Source of the DNA: Lingula anatina
Lineage: Eukaryota; Brachiopoda; Lingulata; Lingulida; Lingulidae
Assembly: GCF_001039355.2 (NCBI RefSeq)
Contig: NW_019775645.1
Coordinates: 63,006-127,005, forward strand
DNA: 64,000 nt
Direction of reading: 5' to 3'
A program made the position numbers and the translations under genes. Below, in pieces: positions 12,732 to 27,400 of this stretch. Position 1 is the stretch's first letter; every line of letters begins with the position of its first letter. The notes under the pieces are model-generated. The model was not told the origin of the DNA. It saw only the letters and a program-made list of their open reading frames with translations, and did no database searches.

Positions 12732-15700
12732 CCATCTCATCCAAGCAAAAATTGTTCAAACATTCTCCTTTTTTCTCCTCAAGATAATAAGAATATTTTT
12801 AGTATTTAGTATAAAAAATGTACTAGTGAAGTGTATATTGTTATACAGAGATATGTATCTTTAGGTGAAGATCTGACCCACAGTGTGCCTGCTGAGAGCA
12901 GGAGCATGGTTATCTAGGGATGTGATTGTGTTCTCACGATAGGTGTGAAAAATGCAGTTGCTGATAACACTATGGAGATCATGTCGAGTCAATCTTCTCC
13001 CTGTTTTTCCACCCACTGTCAGCATCATTTTGATACGTTGCTTTTCTGTAGACAGACTTACTATCGCAGGCTGAGAAATAATTTTTTTCTGCTCAATGAC
13101 CTCAATTTAGCCCCCCCCCCCCCCCTTTAACCCTTCTCTCAGGTATTTTATGAGCAAGGAGTTGTAAGTTTTTTCACTAAGATTGCTGAAAAAAGGGTTA
13201 ATAGACTTTTAGATTCTTTATAAAATGCAACTTAGTTTCAGAGTAAAGTTTAGAGCAGTCTTATTTAAAGAGGGGGGGGGGGCAGTCCTCCACCAGTGGC
13301 TTATCAGTGAGCCCTGATAACAGAGGTGTTAATTAGACTTCTATCGCACAGGTAAGCTGCTCAGGTATGGACCTAGAATAAGTGAACCAAAGGGTGAGGG
13401 AAAGAAGGGGGGACAGGTAGGTAGGTGTGGAATGTTCATTGTTTTTGTTTTTTTTTTTTTTTCAGAATACATTGGTAATCATTGACAATAGTGTATGAGA
13501 ATTTCATTTGATAGTTGCGAGACTTCCTTCTCATGTAAATTGAAAAATGAATTGTTGAATATGATTTTTTAAAATTTGGGTGGTAAATCTTAAAGAGGCC
13601 TTAGTTGGATCCAATTTTTTATTACATGGCATGTGATAAATTCAAATAGTGTGTTAATAAATGGTGTCAGAGCTTGGGGACCGGGTTATTTCGGGTGCCG
13701 TAGGATTTATTGGGCTCCTTTGTTTAACTCTAACCCAGTCTGAAATTAAAAGAAATCCAGTTTGTCTGGATGAGAATTGAATTACTCTTACTTTTGAGAA
13801 GATGATGTAGTTGAATATAGGAATATTATCTTTAAGAAAACCCTCTTTCCAGTGAGATGCTCATTTTTAAAGGGAAAGATCCTCTGGTATTGTTTTCCGA
13901 ATTTGAATACAACTCCAACACTGTTAATGATAATGATATCATATTTGGTATGAATTGAATTTACATTCAGTGTTCATTTTCTGTACTAATTTTCTAGTTT
14001 TTAATCACCCTCTAATTGAGTTTCTCTTAATTGTATTGTGTTTTTCGATAATGAAATTTTTGCCCAATCTCCATGGTTGTTTAGCATAGAAAATTTTAAT
14101 CATTGTCAAGATTCATAACAAATGGGAGTGACTTAATCATCTAAATTGGGACAATGCCATAATGAATTAACAATATTTCATGAAAGAAGAATGGATTTCA
14201 TTACACATGATTGAATGGTTGTTAAACAACATCATTGTCTTTTTACAAATTGTTTTGATTATGCAGCAGGCTGATCCATGTGATTTGAAAAAGGATTAGG
14301 ACTATTTCATTAAAAGTTGGTTACCCTTGTTGGAAAAAAAGGCATTGTGCAACTCATGGTAGAATACACAGTAATGATTAAAAAAACTCATTGCAAATTT
14401 ATTTTATCAAAATTGATTACATTATACAATACAAACAATGTCCAAAATCACATATTACCTTAGCATTCAAAGCTTCCCAATAACAATTTATCATGTGTCA
14501 ATCAAATACGCTGGCAGTTTCATTGCATATTTGTTTATGTTCTTTCTTATATACCTAGCAGCGCTTTTGGACATCACTTTTGGATAGCTCCCATCTTTGA
14601 TAAACCTCTACAATCTTACATTAGTTTATTGGCATTAGTGCATTTCCTTGGACATTAGGGCCTCTCAAGAGCAACATTGTGGAAAACATCAATAGTTTTC
14701 AATCAATGAAGGTGCTTAACAGTACTTAGTGTTGGTCAGTTACTATGCAATCTCTGCCTTGTTACTCTGTCCATTCCAGGGCTTAAACTAACACAAACTT
14801 TTCATCCATGGCCTTCAGTCGATGAATCTGACCAAAGCAAAATTTAAAAAATTGTTTTTTTTTTAAACCAAATTGTTAATAATTTTTCCAAAATTAATTT
14901 CAAACTGTTTTAAGTGAGAGAAGAGTAGTAAATAGNAATTTTCCCGTACTTACCAATGGTCAGCGACCCCATTCCTGCATTCAAAGTTAATCCAGGGTTT
15001 TTTTCCTAAACGTACGGTTTTTTGTTAAAATCTCTTAAGAGATTTTAACTGACGGAGCTCTCTCTGACATCGCATAGTCACTGTTGACCTACTTAAAACC
15101 GCGGGAAAAGTTGACAACAACAACACTATATAAGATTCATGAGATATATTCGTCTTTTTGTTAAAAATACATAATATCCACAATGTGTGCCGTTCTGGGC
15201 TTTTTGTTATCCGACGCACTGTACAAAAACTCGCAACTTACGTCTGCGTCCGCATTAATGCGTTTGGCGCCATATGTTATTTTGGTCTCGAATGAACGCG
15301 AGAATCCGCGTGACACCATTACGTCATTAGCAACGAATGCCTTGATGAAAGCTTCGAAAGCCCTATTGACAAGCACAGATTTTAGTTTTACTACAATTAC
15401 GGCCGTTTTAGTGGTAAAATACAATAGAATATATTTCCATGCGTTGTTTACAATGTATTTCATGCGGAATTTTGAATCTCAAAGGAAGAGTTATTATTGC
15501 TTTAACTCTAACCCAGTCTGAAATTAAAAGAAATCCAGTTTGTCTGGATGAGAATTGAATTACTCTTACTTTTGAGAAGATGATGTAGTTGAATATAGGA
15601 ATATTATCTTTAAGAAAACCCTCCTTCCAGTGAGATGCTCATTTTTAAAGGGAAAAATGCTCTGGTATTGTTTTCCGAATTTGAATACAACTCCAACACT

Positions 15701-18700
15701 GTTAATGATAATGATATCATATTTGGTATGAATTGAATTTACATTCAGTGTTCATTTTCTGTACTAATTTTCTAGTTTTTAATCACCCTCTAATTGAATT
15801 TCTCTTAATTGTATTGTGTTTTTCGATAATGAAATTTTTGCCCAATCTCCATGGTTGTTTAGCATAGAAAATTTTAATCATTGTCAAGATTTATAACAAA
15901 TGGGAGTGACTTAATCATCTAAATTGGGACAATGCCATAATGAATTAACAATATTTCATGAAAGAAGAATGGATTTCATTACACATGATTGAATGGTTGT
16001 TAAACAACATCATTGTCTTTTTACAAATTGTTTTGATTATGCAGCAGGCTGATCCATGTGATTTGAAAAAGGATTAGGACTATTTCATTAAAAGTTGGTT
16101 ACCCTTGTTGGAAAAAAGGCATTGTGCGACTCATGGTAGAATACACACTAATGATTTAAAAAACTCATTGCAAATTTATTTTATCAAAATTGATTACATT
16201 ATACAATACAAACAATGACCAAAATCACATAGCATTCAAAGCTTCCCAATAACAATTTATCATGTGTCAATCAAATATGCTGGCAGTTTCATTGCATATT
16301 TGTTTATGTTCTTTTTTCTATACCTAGCAGCACTTTTGGACATCACTTTTGGATCGCTCCCATCTTTGATAAACCTCTACAATCTTACACAAGTTTATTG
16401 GCATTAGTGCATTTCCTTGGACATTAGGGCCTCTCAAAAGCAACATTGTGGAAAAACATCAATAGTTTTCAATCAATGAAGGTGCTTAACAGTACTTAGT
16501 GTTGGTCAGTTACTGTGCAATCTCTGCCTTGTTACTCTGTCCATTCCAGGGCTTAAACTAACACAAACTTTTCATCCATGGCCTTCAGTCGATGAATCTG
16601 ACCAAAGCAAAATTTAAAAAATTCGTTTTTTTTTTTTAAACCAAATTGTTAATAATTTTTCCAAAATTAATTTCAAACTGTTTTAAGTGAGAGAAGAGTA
16701 GTAAATAAAAAAATTATTACATCTGTGAACTTGGTAGCCTCCTCCTCCTCCCCAATCAAAATGCCATGGTTCAATGACAGTCTCTGGGCCTTGCAAAATT
16801 AATTTACGTGAGTGATGAATTAGTAAGAAAGTTGAAATGTTAGTTCTTTTCCTTGCTGAAACTTTATCTCAGCAGCAGATGCAATGCATTTAATTATAAA
16901 TGTGGACTCGTCCCCACCAAACCAACATCCAACCTGTCCTCCCTACTGGAAATCAAATGGTGTGACCCAATTGACAATCAGCAGCAGTAAGTGGAGGCAG
17001 GCGGCTGAAAATCGTGAATGAAATAAGTGTGGTAGAGAGAGAAGGAGGGAGAAGTAGAAAGGGGAGTGTTTTAAGCAGTTGTGGATTTCCTGTCTAGAAA
17101 GTAAGATTTATGGTGAAATACTTGATCTGTCTGTCTGGACGAAAGGAAGTTAACCAAGGGAAATCCTTGTGAAGCTATAAGTTCAGATGAAAAAAACTTA
17201 CTTCTAGTGAAGGGAATGGTGATTTATTCAAGGATGTTACAGAAAATATGATATTATATTGTCATTGACTCTAGATCTGCAGTTCATAAACACTGTCACT
17301 GGAGTGGACAGTTTAGGATTGCAAGTGAAATTGAATCTGTAAATTTGACAACTGTTGCACAACCTTTGGAGTGATACCATTGAAATTGGAGCTGTATTTT
17401 GATACCACATAGTGGACCATTGAAACTGACCTTACTTGTGTCCTGCTGAGGTCATTCTTGACCAGTAATTCATTGTCCGTTTGAAACATCGAACAATAGC
17501 CAATTGTCCTAGCAGATAGCAAAAGAAATTTGATAAACTGAGGACTGTGAACATGAACTTACACTGAATGAAACTCAGACAATATATAATATCATACACA
17601 GAGATGAAATGGTTTCTTCACAGACAGTAAAAGTGTAACATCAGAGCTAGGCTTATTTTCAAAGACAGACTAAAACGATGGATATTCTGGACTTTTTAAG
17701 GATGCTATTCCAATAATCTGCAAAAGAACAAATACCTGTAGACGACTGTCAACTTAGTTGATCAATTTTAACATGACAACTGCCAAGTCTGATGGTGTGC
17801 ATGTTATTTATTTTATTATAGAAACAAATGAGGAGGATGAAGAAAATGGTGGCACGGTGACAACTCCTAGGTTAGAGTTACCGCAGTCGGTTCTGGATGT
17901 TAACTACGATGTGTTGAGTTCAGGAATTGCAACTCTTCCAGGTAAGTTAGAATAATGTGTACATAAGAATAACGCTGATAAATTTTTTGAACAATTTTGT
18001 CTTTCATTATTGTTTATACCTGATAAATATTGATGGATATCAGCAAGGGCAGCCCAGTATTGTTTGAAACTGTTGATTATTTATTTATTTATTTTTTTTT
18101 TTTTTTCAGATAAGATGCATTTTATATGGTATTTAATGATTTAGGAATAGTTATGTAAGATAATTTTCAATGCAATTTAATTTTTTTAAAATTTTAAAGG
18201 GAACCCATATAGTCATGCATGTATGCATTATATTAAATATCATTGGTGCCGTGACTAAAAAAGGGATGAAAGCGTGGGAATGTTTTTATGTTGTTCTGTA
18301 TCTTTATTTTGACTGCTGGTAAGATTCTGTACAAAAATAAACCACCACATGTCTAGATTGTTTTTATGATAGGCTGATGTGACAACTGCTTAGTGAATAC
18401 AAGGTCATTAGATCTTGAGTCTATCTAAAATACTTCTTGTTTCATTCAGGGAATGTACAATTTTACCGAAAATAAGTGATAAAATGACAAGTGATAATTT
18501 TTTCTTTTTCCTTGCCCAAAGTAAAATGGTGTAAAGTATTTGTCAAACTTTTCACATGCTTAGAGTGACCTGTATTATGATGTCTATGTGGGTACATTTT
18601 AGAGATAGAGAGTCACAGATAAACCATCACTGTTGACTTAAGTTATCTGTTCAAAATGGGTGTGGATGTAACGGCATCAGTTATCGATATATATTATTTG

Positions 18701-21449
18701 AACAGCAATTACTGAAGTATGCAGGTATTATCTTGCGACAGGATGTTTTGAATTTTATCTATTAGGTATTTCAAACATGAAATATAGAAGATTGCAACCA
18801 ACTATTTGCAGTATTTATTTATTCATTTATTTGACTTTTTCTGCATAAAATGAAAATGCAAAGAGGTGCAACTTTATTTGGCTTTCGTTCATAAGATCTT
18901 TACTAATAAAAACTCAGAGATGTTAACGGAAATCCTTGAATACCGGTGACATCCAAAGGGAGTGGTAACTTTTTTCTTACTGCAGTGCATTTTTCACTGC
19001 ATGCACAGGAGTGTTGGAGAAACCTGACTTGCATTAGCTATTTGTTGTTATTTAAGTGTGTTAGATAATCCACATCAGATCTTCAGAATGGAGAATTGTT
19101 TAGAAAGACAGCACTGCTCTATTACCACCAGGAGAGAGGGGGGTGGCTCCAACACGATATGGATATCGTCTTTGTATTTTCACTGATTGACACATGGAAA
19201 TATCTTTTAGAGGGAAAAAATGCTAGGGAACATTATGCACAGTTTGCACTGATACTGTCAAATGTTATTTATATCTTTGCAAATAGCTCCAGGAAGAAAG
19301 ATATTTAAAAAAGAAAAAAAAAAAGAAAGTGATTAACTAACACTTTCACCAGTGCTGCATCTTGTGACTGAGTGTAATTTGTTTGAACTTAAAAGTCTTT
19401 CTAAAAAAAAAAAGGAAGATGAAGATTGTGTTGAGAATAGAGGTTATGGTACTAGCAGGATCGATCTATCTCCACAGGGATTCTTGCTAAGGTGTAGTCA
19501 ATGTAATCAGCTTAACTGTCTGGCACACCCCCTCCTAACTTGATGTACCTGGTAAAGTCAGGACAAACTTTGTAGTCTATGATGTTGTTCATGTTGCTTT
19601 GTTTTGTTCATTTTGGAATCTCCGCTAAAATAGGTCTATTCTGAACACAGCCAGCTCAAGGAAGGAAATTATTTAAAATGGAAAAGACGGAAAGTGATTA
19701 ACTAACACTTTCACCTATGCTGCATCTTGTGACTGAGTGTAATTTGTTTTAAGACATTAGGCTTTCTAAAAAGAAAAATAAGGAAGATTTAGACCATTAC
19801 AATCTTGTATGCTGTCTATTTTGCTAAAAGAACTATCATTGTTATCGTCAGCCTTGAAGTACAACCATATTTTTAAAAGCATTAGGCTCAAGTTCATGTT
19901 AAATTTAACCTAATGCTCCAAGTAAAACCATTATTATATTCAGACATCATGCTAAATTTAAACATAAAATAGTGGGGTTCCCAAATGTTACAGCTATTTT
20001 TGGTGCCATCATCATGACAAACCATGAAGAATATTGAGGAAGAAGGTAATATAGTAATTGAATGATATCTCCACAACCTCCTTGCTGTCTATAATATAAT
20101 AACATAGAATTACGACCATTATAGAAGCTATCTGCCTGTACAATCACCGCCAACTATCACTCCATAAGCAGCCTCTGCTCTTTGTCTCGTTTGTCATTTT
20201 TGCTCAAACGACCGTGATGAATGGCCCTGGGGGATGAAGATCTAATGTCCAGTCTGTATTTCTTTGATTTGAAAAAGGACTGTAATGATGGTGTACGAGG
20301 TCATAAATGAAAGGGGAGAGAGAGACTGCGTTGTTTCTTATCAATGGAGGCTTATAGTATTGCACTTGAAATGAGTTCTGAGAAGAAGTTCATTCTTGTT
20401 AGGTGGGCTTATAGCTCGCAATTTCAAGGGGGAAGGGTCTTTTTGTGAAAAAGTGGATCTTTTTACCGTGAAACCTTCATGCACCTAAATTTAAATGTAC
20501 CCAGANNNNNNNNNNNNNNNNNNNNNNNNNNNNNNNNNNNNNNNNNNNNNNNNNNNNNNNNNNNNNNNNNNNNNNNNNNNNAAGTTAAAACCAGGGAAGG
20601 TGGCTAGAATTCAACATGCAGACTTTGTGAGAAAAACTGAAAAGTAAGAACTTTCAGAAAACGAATGTTATAACCCAGGCCGTTCTTCCAACAAGTTTTC
20701 TCACATTACTTCTGAACTCCCCAGAACCAGTGTATTAGGAATAAACAGTGGGACAGAACTTCATGAATATCCCTCATTAAACTAACAGTGGGTCACTCAG
20801 AAAGGTAAAGATGAAAAGTAGTAGATAAAAAGAAAAATCAATCCCTGTATGTGTCCTGTGTAAATATGGCATCAAATTATAGATGAGCCCATTAATTGAG
20901 GGCAAAGCATTTACCAATGCATTGATGGATCTTTCAAAAACATCGCTCCTGGAGAAGAGAGAATACATGCAAAGTCAGTCAATATGTTATGTGACATTTA
21001 ACTTTTATGTTCAGATTGTTGCACTTGCTGACACTGATGGAACTTTCTAAAACACCCCAACCAAAAAGGGTATTCCATTCTATTTAACTTCTCATATTTC
21101 ATCTAATTGAAATTAAATCAACATCTGCAGTAATGACTTCACTTAACTTGCAGTAGTTATTTTCCGGACGAGTAAATGTGCCAGTCTGTGGTAAATCTGT
21201 CACTGTCACTGTCCAATCCATCAGTTTTGTGCTGGTTAAAACCAAATCTTGGCTTGCAGTGATTTTTGGCTATTTCAGTTGTATAACTGCCATTTTCTTG
21301 GACCTGAAGGCCAATTTTTGGCAGCCACTGAAGTCACCCTTGTTGTGATTGTAATTGTTCTCTAAATAAAAAAAAAACATTCTAAAAAAAACAGAATAAT
21401 AAATTTGTACCTGGTTTTGTGAACCTGACTTTGGGATATTGTAAGAGTG

Positions 21450-21489
<40 letters not shown>

Positions 21490-24400
21490 TATTGCAGTTC
21501 AAGTACATTTTTTATAATGACTATGACCTAACAGTATATATTATATAATCATATAACTAAAATTACAATAGTAAATTACAATATTGTTTATACAATAACT
21601 GTGATCAGATTTTACAGTTGCAGTATACGCTCAGTTACTTTGGTTGACTAGGTGGTGGTTGGTTGAGAATATTTTTTCTTTCCTTATTACACATTGTGAT
21701 ATAGTGGGCCACATTCTTTATAACATCTAAATTGTTTGACTGCATTGTGCATTTGAACTGGCCCTCTTATTTTTATAAAAGATTGGCAAACGCTGTTTTT
21801 GACAACTTGACATACCTACATGGACTATCGATACAAACAATTGTTAAAATCATTGTCCAGGCAGTTGTAAATTAGTGAAAATAGCGCGGTCCTGGTTGTC
21901 TATAGAAGCACCCTTTTCAATAATTCGGGCAATGCAATTTGGCTTGAATTTTAAGCAGTCTTTGCCAAAACTTCTTTTCAGCTTTAGCCATTTCATGAAA
22001 CAGGTGACCCTGCTGTACAAGTAGCTCTGCCAGTCCTACCACCCCCTACTGCCACATAATACAGCTGTTCACACTTCTCTACACACCCTGTAATCAGCCG
22101 GCTCCAGCAATTAGCAGCGTCTGTCTGATAACTAATTTAAACTTGGCTATAATCCAGTGGGAACAGCCAGGGCCAGGTTTATGACAGAGATGAAAAGATT
22201 GATAGATCAAGTTATGCTCTTTGATCCAAGGCCCATGCAAAGGAATTAAGATGTAGAAATAGAAGTCCTATTGTGATGCTGCTACAAGGTATAGGGTGTT
22301 ATGTACAAACTGTGTGTATTTCCTTCTCGAATGTAATTACTACATCTGTTTATCAGTGTTTCATAATTAGTGGAATGTGGCTTGCTTTTTTTTCAAGCTG
22401 CAGGTGAGCTATCTCAGCTAGTACAGAGGGAGTGAGCAAATCTAGCTCACATTTGAAAGATGGATTAAATGATAAACTGATCATTGTCATCTCACCTTTT
22501 TAGCACTAGTAGTATTGGGTGATGTGACAGTGGTTCATTTTTCAGCTGTTCCTAAAACAAGGCTTTTTATGATTTTTATTCTTTGAACACTTATGCAAAG
22601 AACACCTGCTTTAATATTAGTAAATATTCAAAATAAATATCGTAAAAATAGATCATTATATGTTGTCACATTTATCAGCTCTCTAAACCATTTTATATGG
22701 GGGGGGGAGGAACTAAGAGGAAAAAAATAGAATAAAAGAATTGGATATTAAAATATTTTTAAAAATGATGAGTAAGTTTATGATGAAACAGTTTTGTCAG
22801 TGTTGTCAAGTTCATATTAGGTACACTAAATTACATTCCTACCGAATCCTACGTATAAGTCATGGTCAAATGACATGAGAGCAGGTATCACTGTCATCAT
22901 AACTTAGCATTCCACAGGGGACAGTGGCCGCATTCAAGACAGTTTTCATAAAAAAAGTTTTTAATTTACCTCCAAGATTTACATGTGTTCAACCCTCTGA
23001 AAAGCAATCACTGTAATTTTAGGCATTGCAGATGGTATGACATAATGAGTGATTGCAATCAAACCTCTAAAGCCTTCCTAAAGTTAGGACTAAGTCCATG
23101 CTTGTAAGAGTCTTTCTGAATGCGACCTTAGAAAAGGGACTGCATTACAGTAACTGACATTGCATCCACTGTTCAGTACAGTGCCTTCTTTCTTATATAC
23201 CTTCTATGTAGTAGTAGTAGCAGGTAATGCACTGATTCTGTGATCATTTTCATTGAGTACTGATGAAGTCTAGGGGCTGGTATCTCTCAGGACACCTGTA
23301 GAGGTTTTTGCACAGATTTATGGATACTAGGATCAGTTTTTTTTAATAAGCTGTATTTTCTTGTATAGTGTACAGATAGTTAAAAACTATTAACAAAGAG
23401 AAAGTGAAATATTTACTTGTTGCCATGGAAGCAGACTTGAGAGTGTTATTCAAGTTCTACATTGATTGAAGATGGTTTTTACTCTGCCAGGGACAATGAT
23501 GCCTTTTTATCAGACTAGGGTTTTATTATCACAGCAAGGTGAGTGGAAATTATTTTATATGGTTTCTTATGTAAAATGGACTTTTTCAGTGATGACAGGT
23601 GTTGTTGGTGACATTTCCTCCTTTTGGGTTCTTTAAAATGATTTTGTTCTCCAGGAAAGAAGGTGATTGAAAGATGAAACCAAGTGGAGTCTTCTGTTTG
23701 GTTTAACTTCAACTGGGATTGCTCTGTTAGGTACAAATGTGATGGGATTTGTTTTGGGAAAAGGAAAAAGTTGAAAGGATGACAGTTAGAACACATGCAC
23801 ATGCATACACTCACACACAGATAGAGAAAGAGAGAGCAGGGGACAAGGTGATACTTTCAAATTGTGCAACACATTCTGCAGCTTTGACTTCATGTTTTAT
23901 GAAAGGTCCCTTGCAAAAAATTCTTTCTGCATGGTTTGACAAAAGTATTCAGTATTCTTTACCTTGTAACATTAGTCGAGTTTGTCTTCCGGGTCTGTTG
24001 TTGTATTCACAGTTTGATACAGGATTTGGGTGAGAATGGACCCATTTTGTTTTTGGTTCTCAACAGGAGTATGTGTATGCCCCATTACTTGTTTCCAAGA
24101 TGAAAACCACTTGTGGTACTTGTCTTGCAGTTATTTTTGTTATCCTAGTGAAACAGAGACACAATGGATATTCTAGGAATAGTAGTCAATCAATTTTGTT
24201 TCATAGCAATGAAATCCCCAATCTGCGATAAACAGATCTTTCTTTGTTATTTTTCAACCATGGAGATAGACTTACTATTCCTGTGGGTGGAGAATTAAAA
24301 TTGGAACCATTGTTTTTTCTGGTTTTGATATCATATTGGAATAATTGAATGTGACGCAGTTATTTATATCCCAAAGACCACCCATTTTGAAATGAAAAAC

Positions 24401-27400
24401 AACTTGTTTATTAAAACGGCTTTTGTTTTTTTTACTCAAAGGTTGTTGGAGAAGAGCTTGGTGTAGTTCACTCCATTTTTGAAATCTGTTCAATCTCAAG
24501 ATCTTGACACATTGTGACCCACGAGTTACAGCTTGGAAATTAGATTAAAACTCCATTATTGTTTTTGCTTTGAAATAGCATGTGCTCTTTCTAGAGAAAA
24601 AAAGTCATCAAAATAAAAGTTTTTGACCTGTAAGGTTTGCATCAGTGATGACTGAAAGTTTCTGGAAAACCTTTGACTTGCAGACACCCAAAACCATAAG
24701 ACAAATGTGCCAGCAAAACAAAGCAAACATTGGATATATTTTTTTGTAACTGTGAACAGTTTCAATCAAGCATAAAATTGTTAACATGTGAATTTATTTA
24801 GATATTCATGGCATTTATCAAAATTGATGTGAATTGCAGGTCATCTGCTATAAATTGCATGAGATGTGTGTTTATTTGATAACGTCTCTCCTGAATGGCG
24901 CCGACTTCTCTTAATAAACTCATGGCAGCATATAACCCTTGCCAAGACACTATCAGCACTATATACACAGGTACATTTTAAAAACAATTAAAACGCACGG
25001 AAACAAATTAACTGCATGCACTTACAATATGTCCAATAATGAACTGGCCTAATTACATTCAAATTTATACAAAAAGTAACAGTACAAAGCATTACAGGAA
25101 TTTTTTCACTAGTCGTACCGTGGAGAGCGAGGTTGGGTGTCATCTTGGCTAATTACTGGGTAGGGTCAGTTGTAATTGGATTTTAATGTTAAGTACACAG
25201 CTTATGTCAACAACTCTGCTATAGCACAATGGGGTTTATTGTCTGTGTACCTCTAAACTATCACTTCCTCTTCTAATTTACCTGCTGTCCTTGTCTGGAT
25301 TCTTAAGTGCTGTTTGTCATACACATGGAAGGCCCTATTGCAGAAATCATAGGCCCTGAATCAGCACATTTGGCCCCTCCTAAATTCTATGATGAAATAA
25401 TGGTGAGGTAAAGCATGTAGGTTAAAGGATGTAGTCTTTTTTTTTTCAGTAGATTTAATTCATGCTTAATTACCTTATGGAATTTTTATCCTGTGCAATA
25501 TTTCATTAAGATATTCATGATCACATAGCTACCTTTCAAATTAAGCCCTGAGTATGTATGAGTGGGCTGGGCTAATGAGTTCATCAAACAGAACTTCTTG
25601 ATTATGTTTTCACAAGTGTAAGTGAGAGATAAGCTTAGGCTTTAGAAGGTAAAAGCTGGACAGCTGTTACTGGTGATACTACTATTTTTCTTACCAATCT
25701 GTTTGTTTGTGCACTTGTTGGACACCTATATTTCCACCTTGATTGAGGAATTGATCCTCCCAGATAGAGACTGGTTATGGGGGGAATAGAGACTGAAAAT
25801 AAGCAGAAGTTGTAGTAGTGTCTGTCTCTGATATCAGCAGGACTGTCTTCTGTTCAGTTACTGGCTGTGATCAGTACATGATGGTATTCAAGGTGAAGGT
25901 GATTGGTAAGTCTATTTTTCGTACATGAAGAGGGTAAAAAAAAAGAATTGAATTGAAGAAACTTAGGCACACTGCATGAGAAAAAGTATTTTCCTAAATA
26001 GTGGTTGCTTCTCTGTAGTTACAAGGGTGGAGTACACTTTTGCTTTATAGACTCAATTTGAAGAATAAGGTCTTGCAGGATGTATAAAGATTCAAAATAT
26101 GTCTGAATATGCACATTGAGTAGGCAGGAGAGTGTAGGTGTGTTTGTGACATACTGGAGACTGGTTTTGAACAGAAATTCTTCCAAAGAATTTATTATCC
26201 CGTCGTATGGTTGAAAACCCCTGAGATATTTTGAAGTAAGATTTAGAAGTTTTGCATTTTTTGTTGAGTGTTCACTGTTTTTTATGTTAGGCTAAAACTT
26301 GATGTATTTTTGATAAAAAGAAATGTATGCCTACTGAAACTGTGATAAATTCTAAACAGACATCTCAAGTTTCTAAAAAAAATGCACCTGGAAATGGTTG
26401 TGACATTGCGAAGTTCTGTTTTGAGTAACTTAAATTGACGAAGCTTAAAAACAATGCTTAAGAAGCCTTTTTCTGAAATTTGCTGAATTTGAAAAGTTGC
26501 AAAATATATAAACAAAACAAAAAGAAGTAGAGTTGAAAAATTAATTGTCAAAGTATTTTCTTTTGAGGTTGTAACCAGTCTTGATAAAAAGCCATGATGT
26601 TGCTACTCTGTAATTAATTATAAATGATTTGAGAAAGAACCATGAAGTTAAAATGTCCACATTAATTTCTTTGAAAGAATGAGATGTTGTTTCTATTTTT
26701 ATCAAATGAATGAGTAAATATTTAGGTTTTGGAACTGCAAAGTCAAATCCATTTATATATATTTGTATGTCTGAAGACAAATTGACCATTGTTTCATCAA
26801 TTATTAAATGGTTTAAGAGGCATATTGACAAGAAAAAGAAAACACCAATCCTTTAAATGGGTTCCTCAGCACAAATTGGAAGTTCTTTCACATACATTTC
26901 AAATGATTAGGGGAAACAATTGGAATTAGAAATTTCACGATGAATTTATTTCAGAGACATTTAGCTAAGAAATCACAAAAATCACCAAATTCCCCTCAAA
27001 AGTCTGGTGCATCAGACCAGAAAATGAAACTTCCACATGTGTGGGTTGTTTGGGTGCAATGATCAAAAAGATTAACAGTTATACAGCATTATCTGAAAGC
27101 ACTGACCATAGAAGGCAATGGTATGTCATTGCATGACCATGTAAAGTAATAGCCATTCATTTGTACCCAAGTAACAATAACATCATGGAAAATCCAACAA
27201 TGACAACAATGCGAAGTAATAGTCAGATATTGTGTTTAGATAACGCAGATATTAAGGGCAGCTGTATCTAATGTTATGGTTCTAGTTTGCGGTTAGTGAA
27301 CAAAAAGGTGTGATTGGATCTGTCTGATCTTTGGCTGCGAACTCACAATATTATCAGATCTCGGTTAATGAATCTTTAGAAACTGGCTACAATTTTGGTA

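Larger units (their letters stand above)
11431..17821 (+). other. Intron of the PLEKHG4-like gene
   Basis: Phase 1 intron. Besides the 1.2-kb duplication, the CpG-dense segment and simple repeats, no further exon was recognised. Confidence 0.75.

Noticed and set aside
20777-20968. 63-codon minus-strand frame repeated at 27825-28016
   Set aside because: The differences I see between copies are amino-acid changing, and there is no motif or splice context. It rides on the duplication.
26282-26831. Two adjoining minus-strand open frames (89 and 96 codons), repeated at 33028-33577
   Set aside because: Most differences I compared between the copies change the amino acid, there is no family match, and the base composition is simply AT-rich. 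They look like chance frames duplicated with the 7-kb block.
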